From the NCBI RefSeq assembly GCF_902460415.1, contig NZ_CABPTY010000002.1, forward strand, positions 603,366 through 667,365: 64,000 nucleotides of DNA. The letters are read 5' to 3'. Position numbers and translations under genes: made by a program. Shown here piece by piece: positions 1 to 9,235 of the stretch (positions are counted from its first letter, which is position 1; each line of letters opens with the position of its first letter). The notes beneath the pieces were generated by a model that searched no databases, was not told the DNA's origin, and worked only from the letters and a program-made list of their open reading frames with translations. The stretch comes from Campylobacter_A concisus_Y. GTDB taxonomy: Bacteria > Campylobacterota > Campylobacteria > Campylobacterales > Campylobacteraceae.

Positions 1-1193
1 GTTATGGTCTCTTGCTTTCACTAACACCTTGCGTCTTTCCGATGATACCGATACTTTCAAGTATAATTGTCTCAAAAGGTGCTAATTTAAATGCAAAAAA
101 AGGCTTTTTATTATCATTTATCTATGTTGTCGCGATGAGCTTAGCTTACGCATTAGCTGGAGTGGCAGCTAGCCTACTTGGTTTTGGTATCGCAGGAGCT
201 TTGCAAAACATCTATGTGCTCGGCGCTTTTGCGGCCATTTTTGTCATTTTAAGCTTTAGTATGTTTGGATTTTATGATATAAAATTGCCAGCAAAATTTG
301 AAAATTTGATAAGTAAAAAATCGCAAAATAGTTCAGGCTATGTTGGAATTTTTATTATGGGTTTTGCCTCAGCTCTCATCGTATCACCTTGCGTAGCAGC
401 ACCATTAGCTGGCGCACTTCTTTATATCGCTCAAAGCGGAAATATCTTTTATGGTGGCATTATGCTTTTTATCATGGGGCTTGGCATGGGCGTGCCACTA
501 CTTATTATCGGGCTAAGCTCTGGAAAGCTCTTGCCAAAACCTGGTAGTTGGATGGATGAAGTGAAAAAATTCTTTGGTTTTTTGATGCTCATCATGGCGG
601 TTTGGATCCTTGCACGTGTACTTGGAGAATTTTTTGAGCTATTAGGATATGGCATTATAGGCGTTTTTATGGCAGTTTATTTTGGGGCATTTGAAGTAGC
701 AGAGCAAAGCTGGACTAAGTTTAAAAAAGCGTTTTTTATCCTAGTTTTTATATATTCAGTTATGCTAATAGTTGGTTCATTTTTAGGCTCAAAGGAGGCT
801 TTTTCTCCACTTTCTGGATTAAATTTGGCAAAAAGTGATAGTGCGTTAAAATTTAATTCCGTTAAAAATTTAGATGAACTAAATGAGATAATAAAAAACT
901 CAACCAAACCTGTTTTAGTAGATTTTTATGCTGATTGGTGTGTAAGCTGCAAAGAGATAGAAAAGATCACTTTTAAAGATAGCGATGTTATGGATGCTTT
1001 GGCAAATTTTACACTTATTCGTATCGATGTAACAAATGGTGGATCACAAAATGATGAGATGCTAAGAAATTTTGGACTTATTGATCCGCCTGCACTCTTG
1101 CTATTTAATGGTGGCAATGAGCTAAAATTTCTTAGAACTATCGGCTTTATAGATGCTAAAAATTTTCTAGCAAAGCTTGAGAAAATTAAATAA
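1..1193 (+). CDS. dsbD: Thiol:disulfide interchange protein DsbD (5' end outside window)
   Basis: The reading frame is open from the first bases of the window, so the start and the periplasmic alpha domain lie upstream. The visible part begins in the CcdA-like membrane domain, with the two redox cysteines in TPCVFPMIP (near the start) and SPCVAAPL. About eight hydrophobic segments follow. It ends with a periplasmic thioredoxin-like gamma domain carrying the active site WCVSC. DsbD passes electrons from cytoplasmic thioredoxin across the inner membrane to periplasmic thiol proteins. Its 3' end overlaps the 3' end of convergent nth by 8 bases. Confidence 0.93.
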   Translation, partial: YGLLLSLTPCVFPMIPILSSIIVSKGANLNAKKGFLLSFIYVVAMSLAYALAGVAASLLGFGIAGALQNIYVLGAFAAIFVILSFSMFGFYDIKLPAKFENLISKKSQNSSGYVGIFIMGFASALIVSPCVAAPLAGALLYIAQSGNIFYGGIMLFIMGLGMGVPLLIIGLSSGKLLPKPGSWMDEVKKFFGFLMLIMAVWILARVLGEFFELLGYGIIGVFMAVYFGAFEVAEQSWTKFKKAFFILVFIYSVMLIVGSFLGSKEAFSPLSGLNLAKSDSALKFNSVKNLDELNEIIKNSTKPVLVDFYADWCVSCKEIEKITFKDSDVMDALANFTLIRIDVTNGGSQNDEMLRNFGLIDPPALLLFNGGNELKFLRTIGFIDAKNFLAKLEKIK

Positions 1194-1827
1194 TCTTATC
1201 CTTGCTGTTACAAAGATCATTTAAGATACACTCATGGCAAAGTGGCTTTTTGGCTTTACAGGTATAACGTCCAAAGAGCACCATGGCTTGATGAAGCTTA
1301 CCAAGATCTGTTTTAAAGGCATGGCTAAGATCAGCTTCAGTGGCTTCTGGCGTTTTTGCATGGCTAAGATCAAGTCTATGTGCTACTCTAAAAACGTGCG
1401 TATCAACAGCCATAACATTTGCATTTGTAGCTTCTAAAAGCACGACATGAGCGGTCTTTTGTCCAACTCCAGCAAGCGCTTTTAGCTTCTCTTCATCAAG
1501 CGGAATTTCTCCATTATAAAGCTCAACCACGCTGTTTGCCATTTTGATTAAATTTGCCGCTTTGTTATTAAAAAAGCTACACGAGTTTATCATGAGTTTT
1601 AGACTTGCTAAATTTGCACTTGCTAGCTCAAAAACGTCTTTATACGCCTCGAATAGGGCAGGTGTGATCAAATTTACCCTTTTGTCGGTGCACTGGGCTG
1701 ATAGCATGACGCAGACAAGTAGTTCATATAAATTTCTAAATTTAAGCTCACTTTTGGCGTCTTTAAACTCTTCTAGAAGTCTTCTTTTTATCTCTAAAAT
1801 ATCTTTTTTTGTTCTTTTTGTTCTCAT
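1186..1827 (-). CDS. nth: Endonuclease III (DNA glycosylase/AP lyase)
   Basis: This 213-residue protein has the usual length of the family. The helix-hairpin-helix motif LAGVGQKTAHVVL contains the catalytic lysine, and the catalytic aspartate sits in VMAVDTHVFR. The C-terminus has the four-cysteine iron-sulfur loop with spacing C-x6-C-x2-C-x5-C (from CKAKKPLC to NDLC). It removes oxidised pyrimidines and nicks the resulting abasic site in base excision repair. It is convergent with dsbD and divergent from the PEB4 gene, an order I recall from C. jejuni. Confidence 0.95.
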   Translation of the reverse strand: MRTKRTKKDILEIKRRLLEEFKDAKSELKFRNLYELLVCVMLSAQCTDKRVNLITPALFEAYKDVFELASANLASLKLMINSCSFFNNKAANLIKMANSVVELYNGEIPLDEEKLKALAGVGQKTAHVVLLEATNANVMAVDTHVFRVAHRLDLSHAKTPEATEADLSHAFKTDLGKLHQAMVLFGRYTCKAKKPLCHECILNDLCNSKDKII

Positions 1828-1882
1828 TTTCGTATTTTACCTTATTTTCTTAAGTTAAATGAAAAGTTATCACTTTATTTGA

Positions 1883-1888
1883 TATAAT
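1883..1888 (+). promoter_or_regulatory. Sigma-70 -10 box for the PEB4 gene
   Basis: A perfect TATAAT lies 35 bases before the ATG, in the nth/PEB4 divergent gap and after a T-rich stretch. This is the usual form of vegetative promoters in Campylobacter, which lack a clear -35 box. An AAAGGA ribosome site precedes the start codon. Confidence 0.7.
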
Positions 1889-1922
1889 CTTGCCCATAAA
1901 ATCAATTTTTTAAAGGATTTAT

Positions 1923-2741
1923 ATGAAAAAATTTTTGTTTCCAGCAGTTTTAAGTTTAGCTGCAGCTGTCACTCTAAACGCAGCAGTAGTTGCAACAGTT
2001 GATGGTGATGCTATAAGCGATAGCGATATTTCAAGCCTTTTATCGGCAGCTATGCCAGGATTTGACGCTAGCAAGCTTCAACCAAATGAGAAAAAACGTA
2101 TAATCGACGATCTAATAAATAGAAAACTTCTTTTAAAAGATGCTAAGTCAAGCGGTATCGAAAAAGATGTAGAGTACATCAAAGCTGTAAAAGCTGCACA
2201 AGAAGGCATCGCGGTTGAGCTTTATATGAGAAAGCTTTTTGACGGCATAAAAGTAAGCGATAGTGATTTAAGGGATTTTTACAACAAAAATAAAGCTAGC
2301 ATGAACCAACCAGCTCAAGCAAGAGCAAGACATATCTTAGTTGAAGATGAAAAAACAGCAAACGACATCATTGCTCAGCTTAAAAATTTAAAAGGCGAGG
2401 CACTAACTAAGAAATTTGCAGAGCTTGCAAGCGCAAAATCAATCGACAAAGGCTCAGCAGCACACGGTGGCGAGCTTGGCTGGTTTGGTCAAAGCCAAAT
2501 GGTAAAACCTTTTGCAGATGCAGCATTTTCAATGGCTAATGGCACAGTTTCAACAAAACCAGTTAAAACTCAGTTTGGCTACCATGTTATCTTAAAAGAA
2601 GATGGCAAAGCTGCTGGCACTGTAAGCTTCGAGCAAGCAAAACCAGAGATCGAGCAAGCTGTAAAAATGGAGAAATTCCAAGCTGCTGTTAGACAAAAAA
2701 GTGAAGCTCTACGCCAAAAAGCAAAGATAGAATACAAATAA
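1923..2741 (+). CDS. peb4: Secreted peptidyl-prolyl isomerase/chaperone, PEB4 (CBF2) type
   Basis: This 272-residue protein starts with a cleavable signal peptide (hydrophobic stretch ending around LNAA). A SurA-like N-terminal helical domain follows (roughly residues 25-125). A parvulin-type PpiC domain covers about residues 130-235, with RARHILVEDE and FGYHVILKED as landmarks. In Campylobacter, PEB4 is a periplasmic/surface chaperone that helps outer-membrane protein assembly and adhesion. The gene has its own TATAAT promoter and sits 15 bases before fba, as in C. jejuni. Confidence 0.88.
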   Translation: MKKFLFPAVLSLAAAVTLNAAVVATVDGDAISDSDISSLLSAAMPGFDASKLQPNEKKRIIDDLINRKLLLKDAKSSGIEKDVEYIKAVKAAQEGIAVELYMRKLFDGIKVSDSDLRDFYNKNKASMNQPAQARARHILVEDEKTANDIIAQLKNLKGEALTKKFAELASAKSIDKGSAAHGGELGWFGQSQMVKPFADAAFSMANGTVSTKPVKTQFGYHVILKEDGKAAGTVSFEQAKPEIEQAVKMEKFQAAVRQKSEALRQKAKIEYK

Positions 2742-2756
2742 AATTTGGAGGATAAA

Positions 2757-3821
2757 ATGGGCGTTTTAGATATCGTAAAACCTGGTGTTTTAAGCGGAGA
2801 TGATGTAACAAAACTTTATGCTTATGCCAAAGAGCAAGGTTTTGCAATACCTGCTGTAAATGTCGTAGGTAGCGACTCGGTAAATGCTGTTTTAGAAGCG
2901 GCAAAGGTTGCTAACTCGCCTGTTATCGTTCAGTTTAGTAATGGCGGTGCAGGTTTTTACGCTGGTAAAGCCTGCGAAAATGCAGCCGTTCTTGGCGCGA
3001 TCGCTGGAGCAAAGCATGTTCATTTGCTTGCTAAGGCTTACGGCGTGCCAGTCATTTTACACACTGACCACGCTGCTAGAAAGCTTTTGCCTTGGATAGA
3101 CGAGCTAGTAAAAGCAAGTCATGAGTATAAAAAAACTCACGGCGTGCCACTTTTTAGCTCTCACATGCTTGATCTTAGTGAAGAGAATATCAACGAAAAT
3201 TTAAGCACGTGCGAGAAGTATCTAAAAGAGCTTAGCGAGCTTGGCATAAGCCTAGAGATCGAGCTTGGCGTCACTGGTGGCGAAGAAGATGGCGTAGATA
3301 ACACAAGCGTTGATAACGCACTTCTTTACACTCAGCCAGAGGACGTCGCGCTTGCTTATGAAAGACTAAGTAAGATAAGCGATAAATTTAGCATCGCAGC
3401 TAGTTTTGGCAACGTTCATGGTGTCTATAAACCAGGCAATGTCGTGCTAAGACCAGAAATTCTTAAAAACTCACAAGCCTATGTCGCTAAGAAATTTAAC
3501 ACAAAAAGCGACAAGCCAGTAAATTTTGTATTTCATGGTGGTAGCGGTAGCGAGCTAAAAGATATCAAAAATGCTGTAAGTTATGGCGTTATCAAGATGA
3601 ACATTGACACCGATACGCAGTGGGCATTTTGGGACGGTGTGCGCGAGTATGAGGCCAAAAATAGAGCATACTTGCAAGGGCAGATCGGCAATCCAGAGGG
3701 CGAAGATAAGCCAAATAAAAAATACTACGACCCAAGGAAATGGCTAAGAAGTGGCGAGGAGAGCATGGTTAAGCGTCTTCAGACTGCTTTTAGCGACTTA
3801 AACTGCCTAAATAGGAACTAA
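2757..3821 (+). CDS. fba: Fructose-bisphosphate aldolase, class II
   Basis: This 354-residue zinc-dependent aldolase cleaves or forms fructose 1,6-bisphosphate. Campylobacter relies on it mainly for gluconeogenesis. The metal-binding segment LHTDHAARK, the ELGVTGGEEDG loop, NVHGVYKPG and the phosphate-binding FVFHGGSGS are all visible. I chose the ATG at 2757, not the TTG at 2745, because GGAGG at 2747-2751 is correctly spaced for 2757 and would lie inside the longer form. The gene follows the PEB4 gene closely and is probably co-transcribed with it. Confidence 0.94.
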   Translation: MGVLDIVKPGVLSGDDVTKLYAYAKEQGFAIPAVNVVGSDSVNAVLEAAKVANSPVIVQFSNGGAGFYAGKACENAAVLGAIAGAKHVHLLAKAYGVPVILHTDHAARKLLPWIDELVKASHEYKKTHGVPLFSSHMLDLSEENINENLSTCEKYLKELSELGISLEIELGVTGGEEDGVDNTSVDNALLYTQPEDVALAYERLSKISDKFSIAASFGNVHGVYKPGNVVLRPEILKNSQAYVAKKFNTKSDKPVNFVFHGGSGSELKDIKNAVSYGVIKMNIDTDTQWAFWDGVREYEAKNRAYLQGQIGNPEGEDKPNKKYYDPRKWLRSGEESMVKRLQTAFSDLNCLNRN

Positions 3822-3825
3822 TCCT

Positions 3826-5139
3826 ATGCAAAATCAAAATGATTTTAGTGAGCTAAGCGTACCAAAAGAGCGCCAAGCTCACTCTTTCTTTGTCTTTTTT
3901 AAAGTTATCTTTATCCCTTTAGCTATCTACATCTTGGCGATACTGGCGTATCTTGGCGTTATAAATTTTCAGATGAAGCTTCACACCATCGTGATGATGG
4001 GCGTTATACTCTTTGTTGCTTTTATATTTTCTCGCCACAGCGCCTTGGTCGCTTACTCAAATTTCTTAGCAAATGCTAAAGACTACAAGATAAGGCTAAA
4101 AGAATTTATCATCGCTCACCTTTTTGAAATTTCAAGCGTCAAAAAGGCAAACGCTAAATTTGAAGATTTTTTCGAGAGCTATACAAGAAATTTTAGAAAT
4201 GACAACCTAGCAAACATCGGTCAAGCAGTCTTTCCTATGCTTGGAATTTTGGGCACATTTATCAGTATCGCTATCTCTATGCCAAGCTTTAGTTCAAGCA
4301 CTGCAAACGGACTTGAAAAAGAGATCGCCATACTGCTAAACGGCGTGGCCACAGCGTTTTATGTATCGATATATGGCATATTTTTAGCGCTTTGGTGGAT
4401 GTTTTTTGAAAAGATCGGCGTTAGTAAATTTGAGAAATTTTACAGCGAGCAAAAAGAGCTAAGCCGTGAGTTTTTCTGGCAGGAAAATGAGCTAAATGCA
4501 AATTTCATGAAGGCAAGTGTAGGCTACTTTAAAGATAGTCACGACGCCTTTAAAATGGTGCTTGATGATAAATTTGTAAAAGAGCTAAGCGAGCAGACAA
4601 ATGAGAAATTTAACAGCCTAAAAGAGCTTTGCGAGGTTGAGAAAAATATCATCAATCAAAGCAAGGCCGAGCTTAGCGCAAGTTTAAAAATGCTAAACGA
4701 ATCTGGACTAAAACAAGATGAATTTGTAAAAATCCACTCTGATATGCTAAAGGCAGTAAGCGCATTTTCTAATGCCTTTAAAGATATGGAGGTTAAAATT
4801 TTAACCGAGCATGCAAAGCTTGGCGAAATTTTTAGTAGAAATTTAAACGCTACAAAAGAGAGTCAGCTTAAATTTGAGCAGACTATCAAGGGCTTTGACA
4901 AGGTTTTAAGGGAATTTTCTTACTCACTCATGAAAGAGCAAAACGACGCACTAAAGGAATTTAGAGCCTCGCTCGTGGAGAGTGCTACGATATTTAAGGC
5001 GGCTTATGAGCAAGAGGGCAGGAGTTTGGAGCGTGAAAAAGAGCGTGAGAGCCTCATAGCTGAGCTTAAGAAAAACATAGACGAGATCGACAAAGAAGCA
5101 AATTCTGTAATAGAAAAAATCGAAAATCTAGTGCAATGA
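3826..5139 (+). CDS. MotA/TolQ/ExbB-like inner-membrane protein with long helical tail
   Basis: This 437-residue protein has two N-terminal membrane helices (about 25-75). A second pair (about 135-200) matches the MotA/TolQ/ExbB proton-channel core, with AVFPMLGILGTFISIA and LLNGVATAFYVSIYGI as landmarks. A charged, mostly helical tail of about 230 residues follows and probably reaches into the cytoplasm. Its stop overlaps the start of the MotB/OmpA-like partner by four bases (ATGA), so the two are translationally coupled. The architecture resembles ZorA of Zorya defence systems as well as stator proteins. The partner genes of Zorya are absent here. The exact role is unknown. Confidence 0.8.
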   Translation: MQNQNDFSELSVPKERQAHSFFVFFKVIFIPLAIYILAILAYLGVINFQMKLHTIVMMGVILFVAFIFSRHSALVAYSNFLANAKDYKIRLKEFIIAHLFEISSVKKANAKFEDFFESYTRNFRNDNLANIGQAVFPMLGILGTFISIAISMPSFSSSTANGLEKEIAILLNGVATAFYVSIYGIFLALWWMFFEKIGVSKFEKFYSEQKELSREFFWQENELNANFMKASVGYFKDSHDAFKMVLDDKFVKELSEQTNEKFNSLKELCEVEKNIINQSKAELSASLKMLNESGLKQDEFVKIHSDMLKAVSAFSNAFKDMEVKILTEHAKLGEIFSRNLNATKESQLKFEQTIKGFDKVLREFSYSLMKEQNDALKEFRASLVESATIFKAAYEQEGRSLEREKERESLIAELKKNIDEIDKEANSVIEKIENLVQ

Positions 5140-6227
5140 AAATAAACAAAAATAACGAGGATCAATCGAGCTTTTGGGTTTCGTACGCGGACTTGATGGC
5201 GGGTCTGCTCTTTGTTTTTATGCTGCTAATCGGCGCTGTCGTCGTAAAATACGTCCTAACTCAAAACACCCTTGAAAATAAAGAGCAAGCCATTATCACG
5301 GCACTAGCAAATTTAAAAGACGCTCAGGGTAAGAATTTCACCCTTGAAGAGCTAAATGAAGCCCTAAAAAGCGAGCTTTCAAAGATAAGCGACGAAAATA
5401 TAAATTTAAAAAAATCAAATGAAATTTTTGTCATCCAAATAGACGCCCTAAAAGAAAAACTAGCCCAGCTCATAGAGCAAAACAAAGACGCAAATGCGAG
5501 CATAAAAGAGCTAAATGCTAGCATTTTTGATCTAAATCAAAAGATGATCGTGCTAAATGATGAAATTTCATCAAAAGATAGAGCGCTTAGCGACGCAAAC
5601 GAAAGCAGTGAGAAAAATTTAGCCAAGATCGCCTTTTTGCTTGAGCAAGTGAGCCAAAGAGAGGCTAGATATGACGAGCTTTTAAGGGATCTAAACGTTA
5701 CTCGCGATAGAGTTAAAAATTTAACCGGTATCAGAGTAAAAGTGATCTCAGCCATAAAAGATAGGCTAGGCTCAAGCATCGAGATCGATCCAAACTCAGG
5801 CGCGCTAAAGCTTAGCTCTTCAGTGCTTTTTGATAAAGGCAGTGCAGTCTTAAAAGAAGAGGTCAAAGAGGAGTTAAAGGCCGCGCTTAGTAAATATTTC
5901 GACGTACTTTTAAATGATAAGGATATAGCGTCAAATATTGATCAAATCATAATCGAAGGCTTTACAGATAGCGATGGAAGCTATATTTATAACTTAGAGC
6001 TTTCGCAAAAAAGAGCTTACGCGGTGATGGAGTTTATAAACTCATTTAGCGATGATGTGCGCCTTAGAAAGCTACTTGTCGCAAGCGGGCGAAGCTACAA
6101 TGAGCTGGTTTTTAAAGACGGAGCCGAGGACAAGGATGCTTCAAGGCGCATCGAGATCAAGTTTTCACTCTCAAACAAAGAGGCTATCAACGAGATAGAG
6201 AAATTTTTGGAGTTTAAGGGTGATTGA
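5136..6227 (+). CDS. MotB/ZorB-like OmpA-domain protein
   Basis: This 363-residue protein has a single N-terminal membrane helix preceded by the stator-type motif VSYADLMAGLLFVFML. The aspartate there corresponds to the proton-carrying Asp of MotB. Residues about 50-200 are a long coiled coil. Residues about 225-355 are an OmpA-like peptidoglycan-binding domain, with VLFDKGSAVLKEE, IIIEGFTDSDG and ASRRIEIKF. With the upstream MotA-like protein it should form an ion-driven inner-membrane complex anchored to peptidoglycan. It overlaps both neighbours by a few bases. It is not the flagellar stator itself, because the coiled coil is much longer. Confidence 0.82.
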   Translation: MKINKNNEDQSSFWVSYADLMAGLLFVFMLLIGAVVVKYVLTQNTLENKEQAIITALANLKDAQGKNFTLEELNEALKSELSKISDENINLKKSNEIFVIQIDALKEKLAQLIEQNKDANASIKELNASIFDLNQKMIVLNDEISSKDRALSDANESSEKNLAKIAFLLEQVSQREARYDELLRDLNVTRDRVKNLTGIRVKVISAIKDRLGSSIEIDPNSGALKLSSSVLFDKGSAVLKEEVKEELKAALSKYFDVLLNDKDIASNIDQIIIEGFTDSDGSYIYNLELSQKRAYAVMEFINSFSDDVRLRKLLVASGRSYNELVFKDGAEDKDASRRIEIKFSLSNKEAINEIEKFLEFKGD

Positions 6228-7071
6228 TAAAATTTGCTTAAGAGGGCGAGAATTTTGGCTTTTAAGAGATGATCTGTTAGGCGAGTTTAACGGCAACAAA
6301 GCAAGAAAACTAGAGTATTTTTTAAATGCTGATCTTGGCGCCATCAAAGCCATCGTTTCTCACGGCTCAAGCCAGTCAAATGCGATGTATAGTCTAAGCC
6401 TTTTTGCTAAACTAAAAGGGCTTAAATTTTACTACGTCGTCTCTCATCTAAGCTCAAATTTAAAGCAAAATCCAGTTGGAAATTTCAAATTTGCACTTGA
6501 AAATGGCATGGAAATTTTCGTAAAAGAAGAGCGTGAGAAATTTGCTAAAGAGCTAGCTAGAAGCAAAAATGCACTTTTTATAAACGAGGGCGTGGCGCAA
6601 AGCGAGGCTGAGTTTGGTTTTATCACGCAAGCAAATGAGATAAATGAGTGGAGCAAAAAAAGTGGCATAAGGCCTGATATCTTCTTGCCCTCAGGCACTG
6701 GCACAAGCGCATGCTACCTAGCAAAACATACCGATCTTAGAGTTTTTACAGCCCCTTGCGTGGGGGACAGTGACTATCTAAAAAAGCAAATTTATGAGCT
6801 AGATAAAGATAGCAAAGTGCAAATTTTAAATCCGCCAAAGAAGTATCATTTTGGGAATTTATACCCAGAGCTTTATGAAATTTGGCTAGAGGTTTGCAAA
6901 AGCGGCGTGGAATTTGACCTAGTGTATGACCCTGTTGGCTTTATCACGCTTTTTGCAAATTTAGATAAGCTTGGAGCTGAAATTTTATATATCCACCAGG
7001 GCGGAATTTTAGGTAACATTACACAAAGACAAAGATACGAGAGAAAAATAAAATTAAAGGAGCATGGATGA
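6220..7071 (+). CDS. PLP-dependent ACC deaminase/D-cysteine desulfhydrase family protein
   Basis: The 283 residues belong to the fold-type II PLP family. The PLP lysine is expected in GNKARKLEYF, followed by SHGSSQSNAMYSLS, the cofactor and substrate loop of this family. A glycine-rich phosphate loop PSGTGTSACYL and the C-terminal YIHQGGILGN are also present. Members deaminate 1-aminocyclopropane-1-carboxylate or release sulfide from D-cysteine; which applies cannot be read here. The start is GTG inside the end of the previous gene, and the stop overlaps hisD, so it belongs to the same transcription unit. Confidence 0.8.
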   Translation: MIDKICLRGREFWLLRDDLLGEFNGNKARKLEYFLNADLGAIKAIVSHGSSQSNAMYSLSLFAKLKGLKFYYVVSHLSSNLKQNPVGNFKFALENGMEIFVKEEREKFAKELARSKNALFINEGVAQSEAEFGFITQANEINEWSKKSGIRPDIFLPSGTGTSACYLAKHTDLRVFTAPCVGDSDYLKKQIYELDKDSKVQILNPPKKYHFGNLYPELYEIWLEVCKSGVEFDLVYDPVGFITLFANLDKLGAEILYIHQGGILGNITQRQRYERKIKLKEHG

Positions 7072-8360
7072 AATTTTTTCATAGCAGCGACGCTGATTTT
7101 GAGAGTAAATTTTTACAGCTTGTTAAACGAAGCGATAATGATATGAGCGCTGTAATGCCGGTGGTTGCTGGAATAATAGATGAGATAAGAAAAGATGGCG
7201 ATAGTGCACTTTTTGCGCAGATAAGTAAATTTGATAAATTTAGCGTTACAAGTAAAAGCGACATAATAATCGATGTAAAAGAGATGGAAGCTGCCTATAA
7301 TTCGCTAGATAACGCCTTAAGAGTAGCTTTAAATTTAGCTCACGATAGGATAAAAAGCTATCATGAGCGAACAAAGCCAAGTGACTGGACCTACAAAGAT
7401 GAGCACGACATCTTACTTGGTGCAAAATACACAGCGGTTGACCGCGCTGGCCTTTATATCCCAGGTGGCAAGGCGGCATATCCTAGCTCACTTCTTATGA
7501 ATGCGATCCCAGCGATTGTAGCTGGCGTAAAAGAGATCGTGGTTTGCACTCCAGCGCCAAATGGCAAGGTAAATACCTTGCTTCTTGCGGCAATGCACCT
7601 TTGTGGCATAAAGACAGCCTTTAAAATAGGCGGTGCAAGCGCGATCGCAGCGATGGCGTATGGAACTGCAACGGTGCCAAAAGTAGATGTCATCACAGGA
7701 CCTGGCAATATCTACGTAGCTACTGCTAAAAAGCTAGTTTATGGCGATGTAAATATTGATATGATCGCAGGTCCAAGTGAGATAGGCGTTATCGCTGATG
7801 ATAGTGCTGATTCTCGCCACATAGCTATCGATATGCTCTCACAAGCCGAGCACGACGAGATCGCAAGCGCCTTTTTGATAACGCCAGTGGAAGCTTTCGC
7901 AAGAGCGGTGCAAAGACACATCGAAGATGAGTTAAAGACGCTAAAACGTGAGCCGATCGCAAGTGCAAGTATAAGAAATAAAGCTGCAATAATAGTGGCA
8001 AAAGATTTAAAAGAGTGTTTTGTCCTTATGAATGAGCTTGCTGTTGAGCACCTAGAGATCGCTACAAACGATGCTTTAAGTTATATTGATGATGTGACTC
8101 ATGCGGGCGCTATATTTTTTGGACACTTTACGCCTGAAGCGATGGGAGATTATATCGCTGGACCAAATCACACATTGCCAACTGGAGGAAGTGCGAGATT
8201 TTACTCGCCGCTTGGAGTTGAAAATTTCATGAAGCGAAGTTCGATCATTTCAGTAAGTAAAAAAGGTATCATGCATCTTGGCAAATCATGCATGCAGCTA
8301 GCTGAAGCTGAGGGGCTAACCGCTCATAAAAAATCAGTTGCAGTGAGGCTAGAAGAGTAA
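7068..8360 (+). CDS. hisD: Histidinol dehydrogenase
   Basis: The 430-residue protein catalyses the last two steps of histidine synthesis, oxidising L-histidinol to histidine with NAD. Visible family signatures include GLYIPGGKAAYPSSLLM, ITGPGNIYVATAKK, IAGPSEIGVIAD with the following SQAEHD metal/NAD segment, NELAVEHLEI with the catalytic Glu-His pair, and GPNHTLPTGGSARF. It overlaps the deaminase-family gene by four bases (ATGA). It is separated here from any other his gene. Confidence 0.96.
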   Translation: MKFFHSSDADFESKFLQLVKRSDNDMSAVMPVVAGIIDEIRKDGDSALFAQISKFDKFSVTSKSDIIIDVKEMEAAYNSLDNALRVALNLAHDRIKSYHERTKPSDWTYKDEHDILLGAKYTAVDRAGLYIPGGKAAYPSSLLMNAIPAIVAGVKEIVVCTPAPNGKVNTLLLAAMHLCGIKTAFKIGGASAIAAMAYGTATVPKVDVITGPGNIYVATAKKLVYGDVNIDMIAGPSEIGVIADDSADSRHIAIDMLSQAEHDEIASAFLITPVEAFARAVQRHIEDELKTLKREPIASASIRNKAAIIVAKDLKECFVLMNELAVEHLEIATNDALSYIDDVTHAGAIFFGHFTPEAMGDYIAGPNHTLPTGGSARFYSPLGVENFMKRSSIISVSKKGIMHLGKSCMQLAEAEGLTAHKKSVAVRLEE

Positions 8361-8409
8361 AGAAAAATGGATTTTATAGAGATTTTGCAACTTTTTATAG
8401 AATTTATAG

Positions 8410-8415
8410 TAGAAT
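8410..8415 (+). promoter_or_regulatory. Possible -10 box for flaC
   Basis: TAGAAT lies about 30 bases before the flaC start in an AT-rich leader. I could not find a convincing sigma-28 element (CGATWT) or a GG-N10-GC sigma-54 element upstream, although flaC is flagellar-regulated in C. jejuni. The call is tentative. Confidence 0.3.
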
Positions 8416-8444
8416 CCATGGCGAATTATTAAAAAGGAGTTGTT

Positions 8445-9200
8445 ATGAAGTTAGGAACTTATATTGCAAACCAGGCTTCAGGAAACTATTATTTAGATCA
8501 AGCAAAAAATAGCGAGAAGAAAGCGCTAAATGCTATCTCTGCAAACAGCGAGATCAAAGCATCAGGTGCAAATTTGCAAATCGCAGAGAGTTTGCTTTCG
8601 CAAACAAATGTCTTGAACGAAGGTTTGGCAAATGCAAACGATATGATCGGTATGCTTCAAATCGCTGATTCAACGCTTTTAAATTTAAGTAAAAGTACGG
8701 ATAGAATAGGTGAGCTTTCAAGTAAGCTTACAAATCCTACTCTCTCGGCAAATGAACAAAAAGGCATAAAGAGCGAAATCAACGCACTAAGAAATGCTAT
8801 GAATGATAGCGTAAAAGAGGCTAAATTTAACGGTAAAAACGTATTTGATGCTGAGCTTGGATTTTTTACAGGCGAGAGTACAAAAAATATAAATTTGGGC
8901 ACAAATGCTCTTTTAAATGTAAAAGATGACGGCTCAAATACAGGTGAAATTTTAAAAAATATAAATTCACTTCGCTCAGAGATCGGATCAACACAAAATG
9001 CTGTATTTAGAGGTATAAATGCTCTAGCCGCAAGAAGCGTGGCAAATGCTAATAGTGTAGAGAACCTTGATAGCAGCGACATCGCAAAGAGCTTGGAAGA
9101 AAATTTACAAGCAAATTTAAAACTTCATGCTGCGAGCTTAGCCAAAGCTCATGACACTACGAGCTTAGCTACAAAACTAGATAAACTTCTAGCTGAATAA
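8445..9200 (+). CDS. flaC: FlaC, flagellin-like secreted protein
   Basis: This 251-residue protein keeps only the conserved N- and C-terminal helical D0/D1 regions of flagellin and lacks the surface-exposed variable domain. It is rich in Ser, Asn, Ala and Leu and has no cysteine, as expected for a substrate of the flagellar export gate. In C. jejuni FlaC is secreted through the flagellar apparatus and modulates host cell contact rather than forming filament; I infer the same here. AAAGGAG precedes the ATG, and a strong hairpin terminator follows directly. Confidence 0.85.
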   Translation: MKLGTYIANQASGNYYLDQAKNSEKKALNAISANSEIKASGANLQIAESLLSQTNVLNEGLANANDMIGMLQIADSTLLNLSKSTDRIGELSSKLTNPTLSANEQKGIKSEINALRNAMNDSVKEAKFNGKNVFDAELGFFTGESTKNINLGTNALLNVKDDGSNTGEILKNINSLRSEIGSTQNAVFRGINALAARSVANANSVENLDSSDIAKSLEENLQANLKLHAASLAKAHDTTSLATKLDKLLAE

Positions 9201-9203
9201 ATT

Positions 9204-9235
9204 TTTACCGGTTTTGTGCCGGTAAATTCTTTTTA
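9204..9235 (+). terminator. Rho-independent terminator after flaC
   Basis: TTTACCGG (9204-9211) pairs with CCGGTAAA (9219-9226) around a 7-base loop and is followed by TTCTTTTT. The flaC stop lies just upstream. Confidence 0.85.

Noticed and set aside
2745..2757. TTG start at 2745 for the aldolase gene
   Set aside because: The Shine-Dalgarno GGAGG at 2747-2751 would be inside the gene. ATG at 2757 has correct spacing and matches family length.
3826..6227. A complete Zorya defence system
   Set aside because: Only the A/B-like motor genes are present. No helicase/nuclease partner is nearby, and the flanks are conserved metabolic genes.
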